Of a stretch of DNA of 23,638 bases, positions 8,600-19,234 are shown one piece after another; position 1 is the first letter of the stretch; the number at the start of each line of letters is the position of its first letter. The DNA lies in NCBI GenBank assembly GCA_003427395.1, contig BFEA01000400.1:484638-508275 (forward strand). Reading direction: 5' to 3'. The notes under the pieces are model-generated. The model ran no database searches. It had not been told where the DNA came from and worked only from the letters and a program-made list of their open reading frames with translations. Origin of the DNA: Chara braunii. Lineage: Eukaryota > Streptophyta > Charophyceae > Charales > Characeae. Position numbers and translations under genes: made by a program.

Positions 8600-10195
8600 T
8601 CAAGGGGACGGCGGGATAATGACCGGGGACGAAGGCCGATCCCCCGCATTGGTACGTGGACGAACTGGGGGACGGGATGAGGGGGAGGGGGAGGGGGATC
8701 GGCTCCGTCTCTGTCGCGATGCGCTCGCAGTCGTGGTTGCAGGGTCGCCATCTTCGGGCTTGGGGGCCTCGGGATCCCGGGTCGGGTCGTCGTTGATGCG
8801 CAGGTTCGCCCCGCTGGCGAACTCCAACTGCCTTTTCCCGGTGGCGATCTCTTCCCTCTTACATGCCGCCTCGGGATCTTCCGCCTCTGTGCCTGTGCGC
8901 GCCGCTTCTTCCGGCAAGGCTTCCCACTCCGATCCGGCTTCCTCCTCTTCGTCGTCTTCGTCCTCCTCCTCCTCTACACTCTGCTCCCCTTCACTGTGCT
9001 CACTATAACTCCCCTCCTCCTCAGACGTTTCTTCTTCGGCGTCGCCTTTTTCTTCTTCTTATTCTTCTTCTTCTTCTTCTTCTTCTTCTTCTTCTTCTTC
9101 TTCTTCTTCTTCTTCTTCCTCAACCGCCTCCTCAGACGTATCTTGCTTCAGATAGAAGGCAAGATTAATGATTTCGTTCGGCTTCAAGTACTCCTGCTGC
9201 GACGGCAGGGCGTTTTCACTCCCTGGTTCCTCCAAGCACGCAGACCATTGAAGATACGAGGCCAAGGTCCGAGTAAGGACATCCGGAGCCGGACTCTCGT
9301 CACTTTGTGAAACGACGTCGAGAGAGAGGTCGTCGACCAGCTGCTCGAGCGGGATGACGAGTTCCTGGACAATTAGCGGGCGATGACCTGACCGCACCGA
9401 TCCGAAAAGAAAACCGAGAAGATCGCCCTCTACGTCAGTTCTCCAAGCCTGGATAATCAGCAGCTCCAGGTACTCAATCCATGCCTGATGCTCGTCGGTC
9501 CGCGTGCACGTCACCGTCACTTTGGCCAAGCACACAGACAGATCAACAAAAGTCCCGCGCCACGCCCGCCAATGCCTGGGATCGAGGAGCGGGACTGCAA
9601 GGGGCTCGAGCAATAATTTAAGAAAGACGAGGATGAAGATCGGATTGCCAGAAGGTGGGCACGAGAGAGGGAAGGCCGAAGGTGGAGAGAGGGGCGAGAG
9701 GAGCGACGCGGTTTATTGGGGGCGTTGGAAGGGGACGAGTGTGTGGAGCACTACTGCTGGCTAGCGTGTAGAGGTGCGGATCTCGCCGAAGTCAGTCCCG
9801 TCCATCGGGACTAGGTTGTACCCGGGGCGCGCAAAACGGTGATGCCACTCAACCGATAACTGTTGCGACCACTCTCGTAAGGAGGTTAGGATCGCGGTAT
9901 GCTGAAGCGGGCTGACTGCACTGATATCGCCGCTGAAGGCAGCGACCGTGGTGACGTGGCTCGTTCCTGGATCTGCTCGCCGATTGACTATCACCACCTC
10001 TGCCAATACTATTGCCTGCGGACTTCCTGCGAATCGGAACGCAGCGGCGGCACACACACCCTCGGTGCAGAAGAACTGTGTCAGTCGTTGAAGATCAAGA
10101 CTGAGCCGCGGATGACAAACTTGCCGGATCTCCGAGATATAGCCACGTGGCTGCAGCAGATGATCGCCAAGGGCTTGCTCCGTTATGAAACTCAT
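8600..10195 (-). pseudogene. Additional ORF downstream of pol in the Ty3/Gypsy element (broken)
   Basis: The ORF spans 532 codons in a single frame, with nonsense codons at 9761-9763 (TAG), 9713-9715 (TAA) and 9059-9061 (TAA). I chose the ATG at 10193-10195 because it overlaps the pol TGA (10192-10194) as ATGA, a spacing typical of coupled termination and reinitiation. The N-terminal ~145 codons look globular and match no family I recognise. The middle has a HQAWIEYLELL-type segment, then 19 consecutive Glu codons (9062-9118), a further acidic stretch, and an RS/SP-rich basic tail (around RSRSPSPSP) ending PPSP. There is no signal peptide or membrane segment, so nothing supports an envelope protein. 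Codon character is continuous across the stops, which suggests decay of a once-open gene. Confidence 0.6.
9062..9118. repeat. (TTC)19 trinucleotide microsatellite
   Basis: Nineteen perfect TTC units run on plus, read as GAA (Glu) codons in the minus-strand ORF. An interrupted extension (TTCTTCTTCTTA) continues to the left, where one unit has become a TAA stop in that frame. Confidence 0.97.
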
Positions 10196-11553
10196 GGCGA
10201 GGACGGGGAAGAAGATGAGAGATGGGAACAAGAGGGAGAGAACGAGGCGGGGGCTAGATCGTTGTCGTCCTCTTCTTCAGTGGAGGAGGGAGACGGAGGG
10301 AGATCAGAAGGAGGGAGGGGACGGATATAAGAGGTATGGCAAACGATGGGGACAGAGTTATGGTTGGCGTTGGCCTCGGGCACAATGCGCACCGTGTTGG
10401 CACCGTTGGGTCCGAGCTCGACAACGCGGAAACAGCCAGAGAACTTGGGAGCGAGTTTCCGATCGCGTGCATATTTACGTACCTGCACCAGGTCCCCTAA
10501 TTTATATTGACGTTGGGGACCGGCGTTTCCATTTCGAGCCTCGTAACTACAGACTTGCCTCCCGTGGGCTAGATCGGTCATTTTTTGTCTCTTTCGGGCT
10601 AGCTTCGGAATGGCCTTTTCCATCAAATCGGCGTACCTTTTGGCCTTGGCCCTAAGGGCGGCACGCGTGTCTCTACCCCCTGCTTCAGCAATTTCCAAGT
10701 TGCCTCGATAATCGACACATGGGAGGCTATTGGTGCGAAGCTGAAAGGGGGTGAACCCCGTGGATTCGTGAGGGGTGGCTTGGTGAATTCCGACGATTTG
10801 GTATACGATCTCGGGCCACGGACGAGTGTCATGCGCCGCTAGATTTCTACGAAGGGCAGTCTTTATCATGCGATTGGCATTTTTGGCCAACCCATTCGAT
10901 TGGGAAACGTGGGGTGTCGTGTGTCGAAGTGTAATGCCTCGGCGCGCGAGCAATTCCTCTACCTCTCCTTTGAATTCGGACCCGTTGTCGGTTAGAATCT
11001 CTTCCGTATCAAGATGGGTATAGAGGAACCAGTCGATGTATGTGGCTATCTCTGTGGCCTTACGGGTTTTGCAGGGGTAGACCTCGATGTATTTGGAAAA
11101 ATGGTCTATTAACACTAAAAGGATGGAATATTCGCAACGGTTCGGACCAGGTGGCACGTCGATATCTGTCGTGTCCATACTGACTCGCTGGAAAGGGCGC
11201 TCTACTTCCGTCGGCACTATCATGTTTGGTCCCCGTATTTGGGGCACGGTCGACGGCACAGACCAGACAGTTGGCGACCACGTATCTGACATCGTTTCAT
11301 ATATTAGACCGAACCATCGATTTTGATTTATAGTCGCTTCAGTGATACATATCGCGAAGTGAGCGGCCTGCTCTTCGTGAGCAGATCGGGTCCAATCATA
11401 TCTCTGAAATGGATGGGGAACCGTCAACCACAAACCCAATCCGTTAGTCTTACGCTTTTCTAGGTGACCGTTGATCCATCGGTAATCCCGGGATCTCTCG
11501 GTAGCCCGACGTCTGTCATGCATAGTGAGATGATCCAATGGTAAACCGACCAA
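10192..11553 (-). pseudogene. Ty3/Gypsy integrase domain of pol (catalytically dead)
   Basis: The open stretch covers the integrase core and C-terminal domain, and opens at a non-ATG codon as the 3' part of pol. Visible parts in order: an N-terminal zinc-binding region with its HEEQAAH histidines, a catalytic core with Asp in VSMDTTD (11173-11175) and in ILTDNGSEF (10987-10989), and a GPY/F-like region (LAPKFSGCFRVVEL). The third catalytic position, in the SNGLA segment, is Lys (AAA, 10882-10884) where retroviral-type integrases have Glu. In this frame the CxxC of the zinc finger is missing; it reads as NCLVC in another frame near 11275, implying two offsetting indels. No chromodomain is seen. 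The ORF ends in a Ser/Pro-rich tail whose stop overlaps the next ORF. Confidence 0.88.
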
Positions 11554-11558
11554 TTTAG

Positions 11559-11992
11559 CTAATAGAATTTTATCCGTCTAGACCTCCGCTCGTCGGTATT
11601 TCTCGTCATATTTAGGGTCGTCCGTTCGAGCAGCCTCGAATCGAACCTCGGTGGGAGTTTGTCAATTCTATACAGAGGGCACTTCCATACCTTACTACTC
11701 GTTCGGTATCGAACGCATCCACCGTGCGCACGATTGGCACATGTGGCATAGTCCACCCAATCAACGAATCCGGTCTCAAAATGATGACAGTCCACCCCAT
11801 AAACCCATGTAATACACGTGAAAAAATAGCAGAATTTATCAGGAAGGGTGGTAAAGAAGGCCGAGGAGGTGAGGGGGCGGAATCGGCAGGGGAAGAAGGG
11901 TCGGAGAGGCAGGTGAGATAGCCATAATGAGAGAGAGGGAGAGAGAGAGAGAGCAGGGCTGCAGCGAGGGTAGAACAAAGGCCCCGTGTCAC
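11559..11992 (-). pseudogene. Frameshifted RNase H-integrase spacer of pol
   Basis: The frame of RT/RNase H stops at 11993-11995 and the integrase frame opens only at 11553. Between them, plausible coding words appear in several frames, for example an ETGFVDWVDYATC segment at about 11740-11780. A (GA)n tract at about 11927-11955 interrupts. The stretch is best read as damaged pol linker with at least one net frameshift. Confidence 0.5.
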
Positions 11993-13558
11993 TCACTCCT
12001 TCGACAAAATTTTCACTTGCCCGTACCGCGGTCCGTTCTCATCCTTCGGCTCGTTCCACGAAATCACCTCCTCGCTTTCGGGGACCTTTTCGGGTCGGTG
12101 CAGTCGTGTCAACCCGTCAGCATTCCCGTGCCTCTCGTGCTTCCGATGACTAATGTCAAAGTCCATGCTCTGTAGCACCATTGCCCATCTCCCGATCATG
12201 CCCGAGTAATCCTTAGATTTCTTCAGGGCTAATAATGGCTCAGGACCGGTGACCAGTGTGAACCTCCGCCCATACAGATAGGCTCGAAAGTGACTGATCC
12301 CCCACAGAGCCGCATAGCATTCTCCTGTCAGGGCGGCGTAATTGCGCTTGCAGGCAGGCACCGACTTAGACGCGTATTCCACCACGTATTCGAGCCCTCT
12401 CGGTCCTACTTGGGCCAAGATCGCTGAGATTACCTCCGGCTGCCAGTCCGTGATGGGGACAAAAGGCTTTTCGGGATCCGGCCTTATGAGAACCGGAGCC
12501 GAAATAAGAGTTGCCTTGAGTTTCGAAAATGCTTGATCACACTCTGGCGTCCAAAGCAACATGTGATCCTTTTTCAACAGATTCGTGAGGGGACCCGCAA
12601 TCGCCGCAAAGCTCTTGATAAACCTTCGGTAGTACGAGGCCAGGCCCAAAAAGGCGCGAACTTGCGTGATAGTCGTTGGCACGGGCGCGTCTCTCTCAGC
12701 TACCACCTTTTGAGGTTCCGGTCCGAGTCCCTGGTCTGTCACTACTTGTCCCAGGAAGGAAATGGTGGTGAGAAAGAACTGGCATTTCTCAAGCGCCACC
12801 TTGAAACCGGCATCCCTCAATGCATGCAGCGTCCATTCTATGTGCTGCACATGCCCCTCGTAAGAACTTGAATACACCAAAATATCATCCATGTACACAA
12901 TCACGCAATAGTTGATGATACTCTGCGTCAGACGTGTCTTCCACACAAAGTTCTGAAAAGCTATGTTCATGGCTCGCTGAAAGGTTGCGGGAGCATTGCA
13001 GATGCCCATTAGACATCGAATTCATTGCCAAATACCTTCGAACAACACAAACGCCGTTTTTGGACGATCTTCCTCTCGAACAAGAAGGTGATGAAACCCA
13101 TGACGAACATCAAACTTACTGAAAAATCGAGCACTCCCAATCGCATCCAACAACTCATCAATCCGGGGAAGGGGGTACACATCTTTGATCGTGATATCGT
13201 TCAGCTTTCGATAATCGATGCATTTGCGAATCCCTCCGGCCTTTTTTGGCACGATTACTACCGGAAACGACCAAGGTCTTATAGCGGGTTCGATCCATCC
13301 ATTAGCTTCAAATTCCTTAATTCGCTGAAACGCGGCCGCCCGTTGGGCTGACGAGTATCGATAAGGAAGGCAACTAATGGGTGGATGATCCCCCGTAAGG
13401 ATGGCATGCTCAATCACATTAGACAATCCGATATCGTTATCGTGCACACTTAATACTTCTAAGTACCCATTCAAGACATTAATCAATGATTTTCGAAATT
13501 CCAGGGGGACGTGATTCGGCAGAGTGACTGTCGATCGATCAGGTATCTCAAGGGGCAT
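11993..13558 (-). pseudogene. Ty3/Gypsy reverse transcriptase and RNase H domains of pol (broken)
   Basis: The RT fingers and palm are clear: SFPVVIVPKK, KCIDYRKLND and FSKFDVRHGFHH, with the first catalytic Asp near residue 150 from 13558. After an in-frame TGA at 13022-13024, the same frame continues with GICNAPATFQR and the catalytic YMDD at 12884-12895, then SFLGQVVT and AFLGLASYYRRF of the connection. RNase H follows (ITDWQPEVISAIL, then ECYAALWGISHFRAYLYG). The position that is usually TD after the RxYLxGxxF segment reads TG (codon 12245-12247), removing a catalytic Asp. The block shares its frame with protease and the C-terminal half of gag, so pol was fused in frame. Length and order are typical of Ty3/Gypsy. 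Confidence 0.95.
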
Positions 13559-13564
13559 GTAGAT

Positions 13565-13996
13565 TCAATCATCAGGTTGATTCCGTCGGTCATGGACGCT
13601 AGAGAAAATAGAGCTGCTAGTGCGAACAAAAAATACAGTCGCAATCATCTGGGATTCAGCAGGGCTAATCATCTCAGTCTCTTTAACTTCGGCGTGAGTT
13701 TCCGAGTCGGCCATAGTTTCTTCCACGGTTAGTCCTGTTAAATCCACCATTTCCTGCATTAGATCGGGCACATCGTCGACGGGAGCTTCGACTTTTTGTT
13801 TTATCATAGCGATGGTCGCCCCTGTTATAAGTAGTGACCTCGGAGGGGAAACAAAAACTTTCAGGTATTGTTTCACCTGTTGATAGCGCGCTCGGAATGA
13901 AAGTGTTCCCTCGTATAAAGTACGAGGGGTTTCCAAATCGTCTGTCAGGTCATATATTTGCAAGATGGGTTCCCCGAGAAAGGTCGAGGGACTGAC
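13565..13996 (-). pseudogene. Protease-RT linker of pol
   Basis: This is in the same frame as the protease block upstream and RT downstream, bounded by a TAG at 13997-13999 and a TGA at 13565-13567. It has no catalytic motif. It contains a FVSPPRSLLITGATIAM-like segment and an acidic region, consistent with the variable linker before Gypsy RT. It is listed so that the stop codons and frame continuity are recorded. Confidence 0.6.
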
Positions 13997-14935
13997 CTAG
14001 GCTTCTATAAGCGCGAGCGTGTTATCTTCCAGACTCAAGTGAAAAGTTCGTGTGGTTCTGGGAACCATCCGAAATTCCTCTTGAGTTTCATGCTCGAAAA
14101 GTTCGACTAAGTGTTTCCACTCACTCTCACTAGGCATCCCTTCTTCGCATTCCTGTTCTTCGAATCCGCTACTATTATCCGGAGATGGAAATTCCTCGTG
14201 ATCGGGACCTTGAATCATCCCTATCCGAGCAGAATTAGGATTCCTTTTTACTGTTCGGGTGGAAATCCGCAACAGAACTGTCTGAGGCTTTCCTCCTGTT
14301 TGCGTAAGCACCAACTGTTTAGAATCGAAATGCATGCGGGCACCTACCGCCATTGCCCAAGGCAGTCCCAACAACACCGAATATGAGTGCACATCTATGA
14401 CCAAGGCATTAACGAGGACGTGCACTCGTCCAACTTTCACGACCACATTCTCAATGACTCCAACGATATTCATTGCTTCCTCGTCAGCAGAGACGTACTT
14501 GTCTTTGCCAGATTGGGGGAGGATCGAGTTGAGTCGTCCCGTTCTTTTCACCGTGTCTAACGATATAGCGACCGCGGAAGATCCAGTATCGATGAGGGCA
14601 TTAAAAGGTTTGCCCCATACTTCACAATCACATTCAGCACTTTTCCATAACACTGGTCGAGCTCGCATGAAATGGTCTTTCTCAGCTAAAGAAATCGTAG
14701 CTACTCGCGCGACTTCGGATTTATCAATTTCGGATTCAGGCGGCGCAACACCCTCTACTTCTTCCTCCTTATTCTTTTTCAACATTCGTTGTATGCGCTG
14801 GTAGGTAAAGTGCTTTTGATTCTTCTGACATTGTTGCAACAGCTTATCATTTCCAGTTTCGAATATGGTGAGCAAATGTCCCACCGAGACCGAAACGCGA
14901 ATGTCCAGTTGCTTAAGCGTTCGCATCACATCCAT
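13997..14935 (-). pseudogene. Ty3/Gypsy retropepsin-like aspartic protease of the polyprotein
   Basis: Residues 105-190 of this 312-residue open block form a retropepsin-like fold. The active-site triad is in FNALIDTGSSAVAIS (DTG at about 14582-14590), and YSVLLGLPWAMA supplies the usual hydrophobic-Gly psi-loop partner. Such enzymes cut the Gag-Pol polyprotein as homodimers. The ATG at 14933-14935 is internal: the same frame extends upstream through a TAG (14981-14983) into Gag. Downstream the frame stops at 13997-13999. The catalytic residues themselves look intact. Confidence 0.85.
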
Positions 14936-14980
14936 TTCTCCTGTCCAAAACTGTGGTCCGAGGTTAGATTCGCGCTCGAC

Positions 14981-16376
14981 CTATTCAAGATCGTCATGAG
15001 TCGGTTGGATTGCTCCGACAATGCTGGCGAGATGAAGGTATTCGCCCGGGTCAACCACGTCAGCGGCTTCGGAAGAAGAAGTCCCTGAGGTCGATGCAAC
15101 TGCCATTGAGGGGGAAGGTCGCTCAGGGGCGTACGCAATGATCTCCTCATTTTGGGACGTATCCACTAGTGCGGCTACTCGTCCTTGATTCAGAGCTACG
15201 GGGGCTGCGGCAGGTGGGGGCTGATTTCGTTTTGGTTGCGGACAGTCCCGGGCAAAATGCCCGGGCTGTTTGCAATTGTAACACTCAATCTTCCCTGCCA
15301 CGTTAGCTGGATGAGGGAACTGTGGTGCATGTCCAGGTGCAGGCGGGGCACGCAAAAGCGGAAATGATGGAGGGGAAGATCGAGCAGGAACCGGGTTGGT
15401 CTTAATTAGCCTGCTCATTATCTGTTCCATTCGATCCATGTGAGCTGCCTGCATCTAGACCAGATTGCTCATCCATTCAGATTGTTTAGTAGAAGCTGTA
15501 TGGATCATCTGTGCCAAATGCATATTGGTTATGGACATAGAGGCAGGATATCGGGGGCTTCTGAGGCTAGCAGTTGCTATCGGTTGGTTCATAGAGAGAG
15601 TCGAAGGAGGGGGAGAAGGAGCTGACAGGATATCAGAGGCGACCCCTTCGGGAAGGTCATGATCAGGCCGGGGATAGAATCGTCCTACAGTTCGCACTTA
15701 AACTCGTCGTTTCGCCGCTACATCCTGAATCGTGTCTGTAATGTCCTCGTCTCCCTGACTGATGTACTTCTTTGTATTCGTCAGGTCTAACTCAAGCGCT
15801 TTTGCGATGATCGCGGGTAACTGGTTCGTTTTAGGGGGAACCTTTTTCTGCAGTTTAGCTTTTAGCGTCGGATTTCGTAGATGATCAATGAAGAAATCTT
15901 GGGCGGAATTTTCATCTCACCCTGATTTGTCCAACGTGGTTTGGAATCGATCCACGAAGTCAGGCAACAATTCCTCTGGTTGTTGCGGTTGAGTTTTGAG
16001 TACATACCAAGCAGCGTCTTCGCTGACCGTAAAACGCTCGCTTGAAGGTATTCCAATCTATCCATCTATGTTTCCTAAATCAATCATGCGTCGTGTTGCG
16101 AAGGAGCAAGGTGATGACGCGGGGGAGATCTTTCGCGCTACAATCTTGAGCTTGGATGACTTCCAACCAAGCTTCGAGGTGGGTGTGATTTGGAAAGAAA
16201 GGAAAAGCGGCAGGAATATTAACAATCACCCTAGTGGGTGCTGCGTTGCCGTCGGCCATTGGCATAGCTGGTCTAGCCTCGCCAGATCTTGATCTAGTCA
16301 CCGGGCGATCTCGACGAGCAGGTTGATGACTTCTTCTACCTCCGCCAGTTCGGCTTACTATCATCAGAACCGACAT
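14981..16376 (-). pseudogene. Gag (capsid and CCHC nucleocapsid), broken
   Basis: The likely ATG at 16374-16376 is four bases inside the PBS, so the leader inside the element is very short. The N-terminal part includes a FPNHTHLEAWLEVIQ segment like the start of a Gypsy capsid. A TGA (16080-16082) and a frameshift between about 16080 and 16000 follow. Downstream the capsid reads on in the protease frame (LPDFVDRFQ, then FFIDHLRNPTLKAKLQKK), with stops at 15917-15919, 15698-15700 and 15455-15457. The nucleocapsid zinc knuckle, CYNCKQPGHFARDC (CX2CX4HX4C), is intact at 15242-15283. Gag would bind and package element RNA. It ends at a TAG (14981-14983) that is in frame with protease. Confidence 0.85.
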
Positions 16377-16380
16377 GAGT

Positions 16381-16394
16381 CGGCTCCGATACCA
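16381..16394 (-). other. Primer binding site, initiator-Met tRNA type
   Basis: The minus strand reads TGGTATCGGAGCCG, immediately internal to the 5' LTR. This matches the plant iMet-tRNA PBS (TGGTATCAGAGC...) except for one base. It fixes the element's orientation and shows that the flanking repeats are LTRs rather than a segmental duplication. Confidence 0.9.
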
Positions 16395-19105
16395 ACCTCA
16401 CGCCCTGCGCTGTCTTCCGTTTGGAGTGCTAAGGGTGTGGAAAGAAGACCCAGGAAAACAGCAAGATGGGGTGTGACAAGGATTTTTGGAAAATTGAGTG
16501 TGGGGACACAGACAAAATTGAAATCCCCCGTGTTGGTCTGATGAACTCAGTCGGTTGCTTTTGCGCGTCGCGAATTGCGCGCGCGGGCACGGGGCGAAAA
16601 GAGAAAAATCCAAATTCAATCTAAAAAGTATTGTCGAACTTCCCATTGTGCTATGGCTCTTCTTTTAGAGCGAAAGGGTTTCGGTACACTACGTGTGTCC
16701 CGTTTCCATATCAAGTCCCGACGTCACTCGTTGGTCAGTTCAGAGTCTGACGTGGAGGGTCTCAGCTACGTGGTTTTTTCCTTGTGCTCGTCTTCACTCC
16801 GTATTCGGTAGTGAAAGCCCTTTGACTCGTAGCAATCGAAACGATGACACGCAGTGCACAGGGTTCGAGGCCAATGGGGCGCCACCGCCGTCCACGAAAT
16901 GACAATCAGCTCGTAAAATGGCAACAATACTGAGTAAGGCGGGAAGTGCGTATCGACAATGACAAAGCCCGCGTCCACGAATCCAGAGCAACGATTTTCG
17001 GGAGGGAAGTAATACCGCCCGCCGATCCGTGCGACAGCTTCTCATACGTCTCACTCACAAACACGTGTCCTTTCCTCGTTGTAAGGGAAGGGGCGCGTTG
17101 GCGTGGGAGACACGCGAGGCTGGCGCCCAATCGATGTGCGACTGTCAGTCCACATGTCATTCAATCGGAATGAGTTTGCAAAAACCCCGGGATGTCATCA
17201 GAAAGCACAATCGTAAAAACCAACTAACATTTTCCTTCCTTTCGACACGAGGGAAGCATCTTACAGAACCCGTACAACCATGCAATAATCGGGTCGGAGT
17301 TTCGAGGGATCAACCCGCAACTCAGGTTCAGCAGGCCAGATCGACAGAAATCCGAGGCGCCTGACTCTTTCGAGGTTGACTGGCTGCAGATGTCATGCAG
17401 CATAAGGCAGGTGGCATGCGTAGTGCAATTCAGAACGACAAATCTAAACACTTTTGCATTCTCGAACAAGATCCCGTCGATCTTTGGATCTAATCAACGC
17501 AAAAAATTCACATACAAACATTTCTATGCATACATCCACTGTGGAAGGTGCGAACATGACAATGGTGCACAAATCAGAAATAAATCGGGGGATTGTACAC
17601 ACGCATCCACCGTTCGCAAGACAAGATGATTGAGTTCCTTTGCATCTGGGGATTACCCAGGAAACTAATGGAAGAGTTTCGGAAGAAGTTCTTCTTCGCA
17701 GGAAATCACAAGGGTTCACCTCGGTTCACAGGAGAGACAGACTCATAACACAGCGTCATTCAAATCAGAGAAAGAAAGAGAAGAGATGGGTGGGAAGTGT
17801 CGAGACAAAAGACACTGGAATCCGACAAGGGAACGTTCGGCTTCACAGCCATGAACTCACACCAAAAAATGATCCGCAATCATAAAGGCGCATTCGCCGT
17901 GAAATTCCAGTATGGCCCTTGGGCCAATGATCCACTCAACTGTAATTACCGATCCTCATACTCGCACCGACGATCCCGGCCGTCGCGTGCTAACTTCCGC
18001 CGCTGCGATCGTCACCCCGCTGACGCAAACTCGACTCGGCTCGCCCGGATCCCACAGTCCGTCGTGGCGATGAAGTGTGCAACCGGCCAGCCTACAGTCA
18101 GTCCGTCATGACTTTTGGACTCGCAGCAAACGCATCGCCTGGCCACTGCTTCCCGAAAGCTGGCTTGCGAGTGGAAAACGTAAGAGAGATTTGCGGGCGT
18201 GCTTGCGGAATTTGTACTTGCGAGAAGGTAGACAGACGGGGGAGAAGACAGAGGGGAAATCGAGGTGTAAGAGGAGAAGATTCAGCGAGGGGTGCTCAAG
18301 GGAAGCCATGTTGATCCTTCGGAACCCAATGTTCGGCCAATCAGATTCGTTGCGCAATAGGAAGATCCTCTTACTCAACGTGTCTGATTGGTGAGCGGGG
18401 GTAATCGAAGGATCAACCGGGCTTCGCGAGTCAAGGTTGAAGAGCGAGAAGGAAAGAGGCGTGAGAAGCAGCGCGAGATGGGTCCAAGATTCAAATGATC
18501 AAGAAAGGGAAAACAGGCGCGGAAAGAGCAGAAAGAGGGAAAACAATTGCGATAGGAGAAGAAGAGGAGGGGGAAGGGAGAGAGAAGAGAGCACAGGGGA
18601 AGAATGACGCGGGAAATAAGGAGGAGGAAGCTCGCATGCGCGGTGCCGACAACAAGAGAAAAAGGCATCAAAACAGTTACAGCTTGCCTACGTCCTAAGC
18701 CCATTCAAAAATTGAAATCACCATATCCACGCGCGCGAAAGTCGACGTGGGAAAAGAAAGTCCTATGCCTGTCCGTATTCTCACAAAATTCTTAGAGTTT
18801 TCTCCGACGTGACCGAGAACATTCATGCACAAAGAGGACACGTCGGGTTCCGCTTATTCCGGAATTCCTAACTGTCGAGCCCAATTCCTAGTGCGCTCGC
18901 TAAGGCGCACGCAATTTCCCATGCATTTCCCGAATTACAAAAAGCAGAATTCCAAGAATCAATAGAACCTCCGAAAAAATGGGGGCCTAAACAAGGCATC
19001 TGAAATCAAAAAACGCGACGGGGGCTTTGTTGGGTCAGTATGATACAAAAGAGGGAATCGAGTGAAGGGGTACGAAAGATAGCACGGGGTCGGTTGTTCG
19101 TCACA
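16395..19105 (-). repeat. 5' LTR of the Ty3/Gypsy element
   Basis: This aligns with 4688-7373 from the word AACCTCACG onward to GTTCGTCACA at 19096-19105. On the minus strand it begins TGTGACGAAC. Its other end joins the PBS directly after GTGAGGT, so it lacks the last ~11 bases (through CGTCACA) that the 3' LTR shows. Compared with the other LTR it carries an extra ~30 bp near 17740 and ~28 bp near 18380. Confidence 0.9.
16638..17160 (-). pseudogene. 5' LTR copy of the LTR-internal ORF (interrupted)
   Basis: This is homologous to the open 180-codon ORF at 4925-5467. Here the frame contains two TGA codons close together near 17043-17053, a further stop at 16766-16768, and a 1-bp indel near its end. 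The HWPRTLCT segment and FHYRIRSEDEHKE are still readable. It would be the copy transcribed ahead of gag, so any leader protein from this insertion is lost. Confidence 0.35.
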
Positions 19106-19234
19106 CAGCACCCACTCCGAACATAGCTACGGCAGACTCCCCACCCGCCTTTCTGGCCAAGCTCTGCTCCCGCACGTGAACGAAAGCAGCCGCCGCGGGC
19201 CGCCAGGGACAGCTTGTCCCCGTGTGAGTGTGAG
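19106..19234. other. Spacer between the 5' LTR and the MITE cluster
   Basis: About 130 bp of unique-looking sequence. Nothing recognisable and no match to the left flank of the retrotransposon. Confidence 0.5.

Larger units (their letters stand above)
4688..19105 (-). mobile_element. Degenerate Ty3/Gypsy LTR retrotransposon with ~2.7-kb LTRs and an extra ORF
   Basis: Two ~2.7-kb direct repeats enclose, on the minus strand, a Gag zinc knuckle, an aspartic protease, RT, RNase H, integrase and an additional ORF. The domain order PR-RT-RH-IN is that of Ty3/Gypsy, not Copia. A 14-nt tRNA-iMet-type PBS abuts the right (5') LTR. Every coding block is broken, and the two LTRs differ at roughly 5% of positions in a ~270-bp stretch compared by eye. 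The insertion is therefore old and the copy inactive. No polypurine tract beside the left LTR and no target duplication were found. The length, about 14.4 kb, is inflated by a 168-bp assembly artefact at 8134-8431. Confidence 0.93.

Noticed and set aside
8863-9310. Plus-strand ORFs rich in Leu or Phe runs
   Set aside because: They are translations of the (TTC)n repeat in the frames opposite the Glu-run ORF.
8600-10195. Envelope-like gene after pol
   Set aside because: It has no signal peptide, no transmembrane segment and no cysteine pattern. It is acidic, then RS-rich.
9499-10330. Plus-strand ORFs opposite the extra ORF and integrase tail
   Set aside because: They overlap antisense to the frame that continues from pol through the ATGA overlap. 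No domain is visible.
4688-19105. The two 2.7-kb repeats as a segmental duplication
   Set aside because: They enclose a full Gag-Pol set in consistent orientation, one repeat abuts an iMet-type PBS, and the repeat ends are TGTGACG/CGTCACA. LTRs explain this better.
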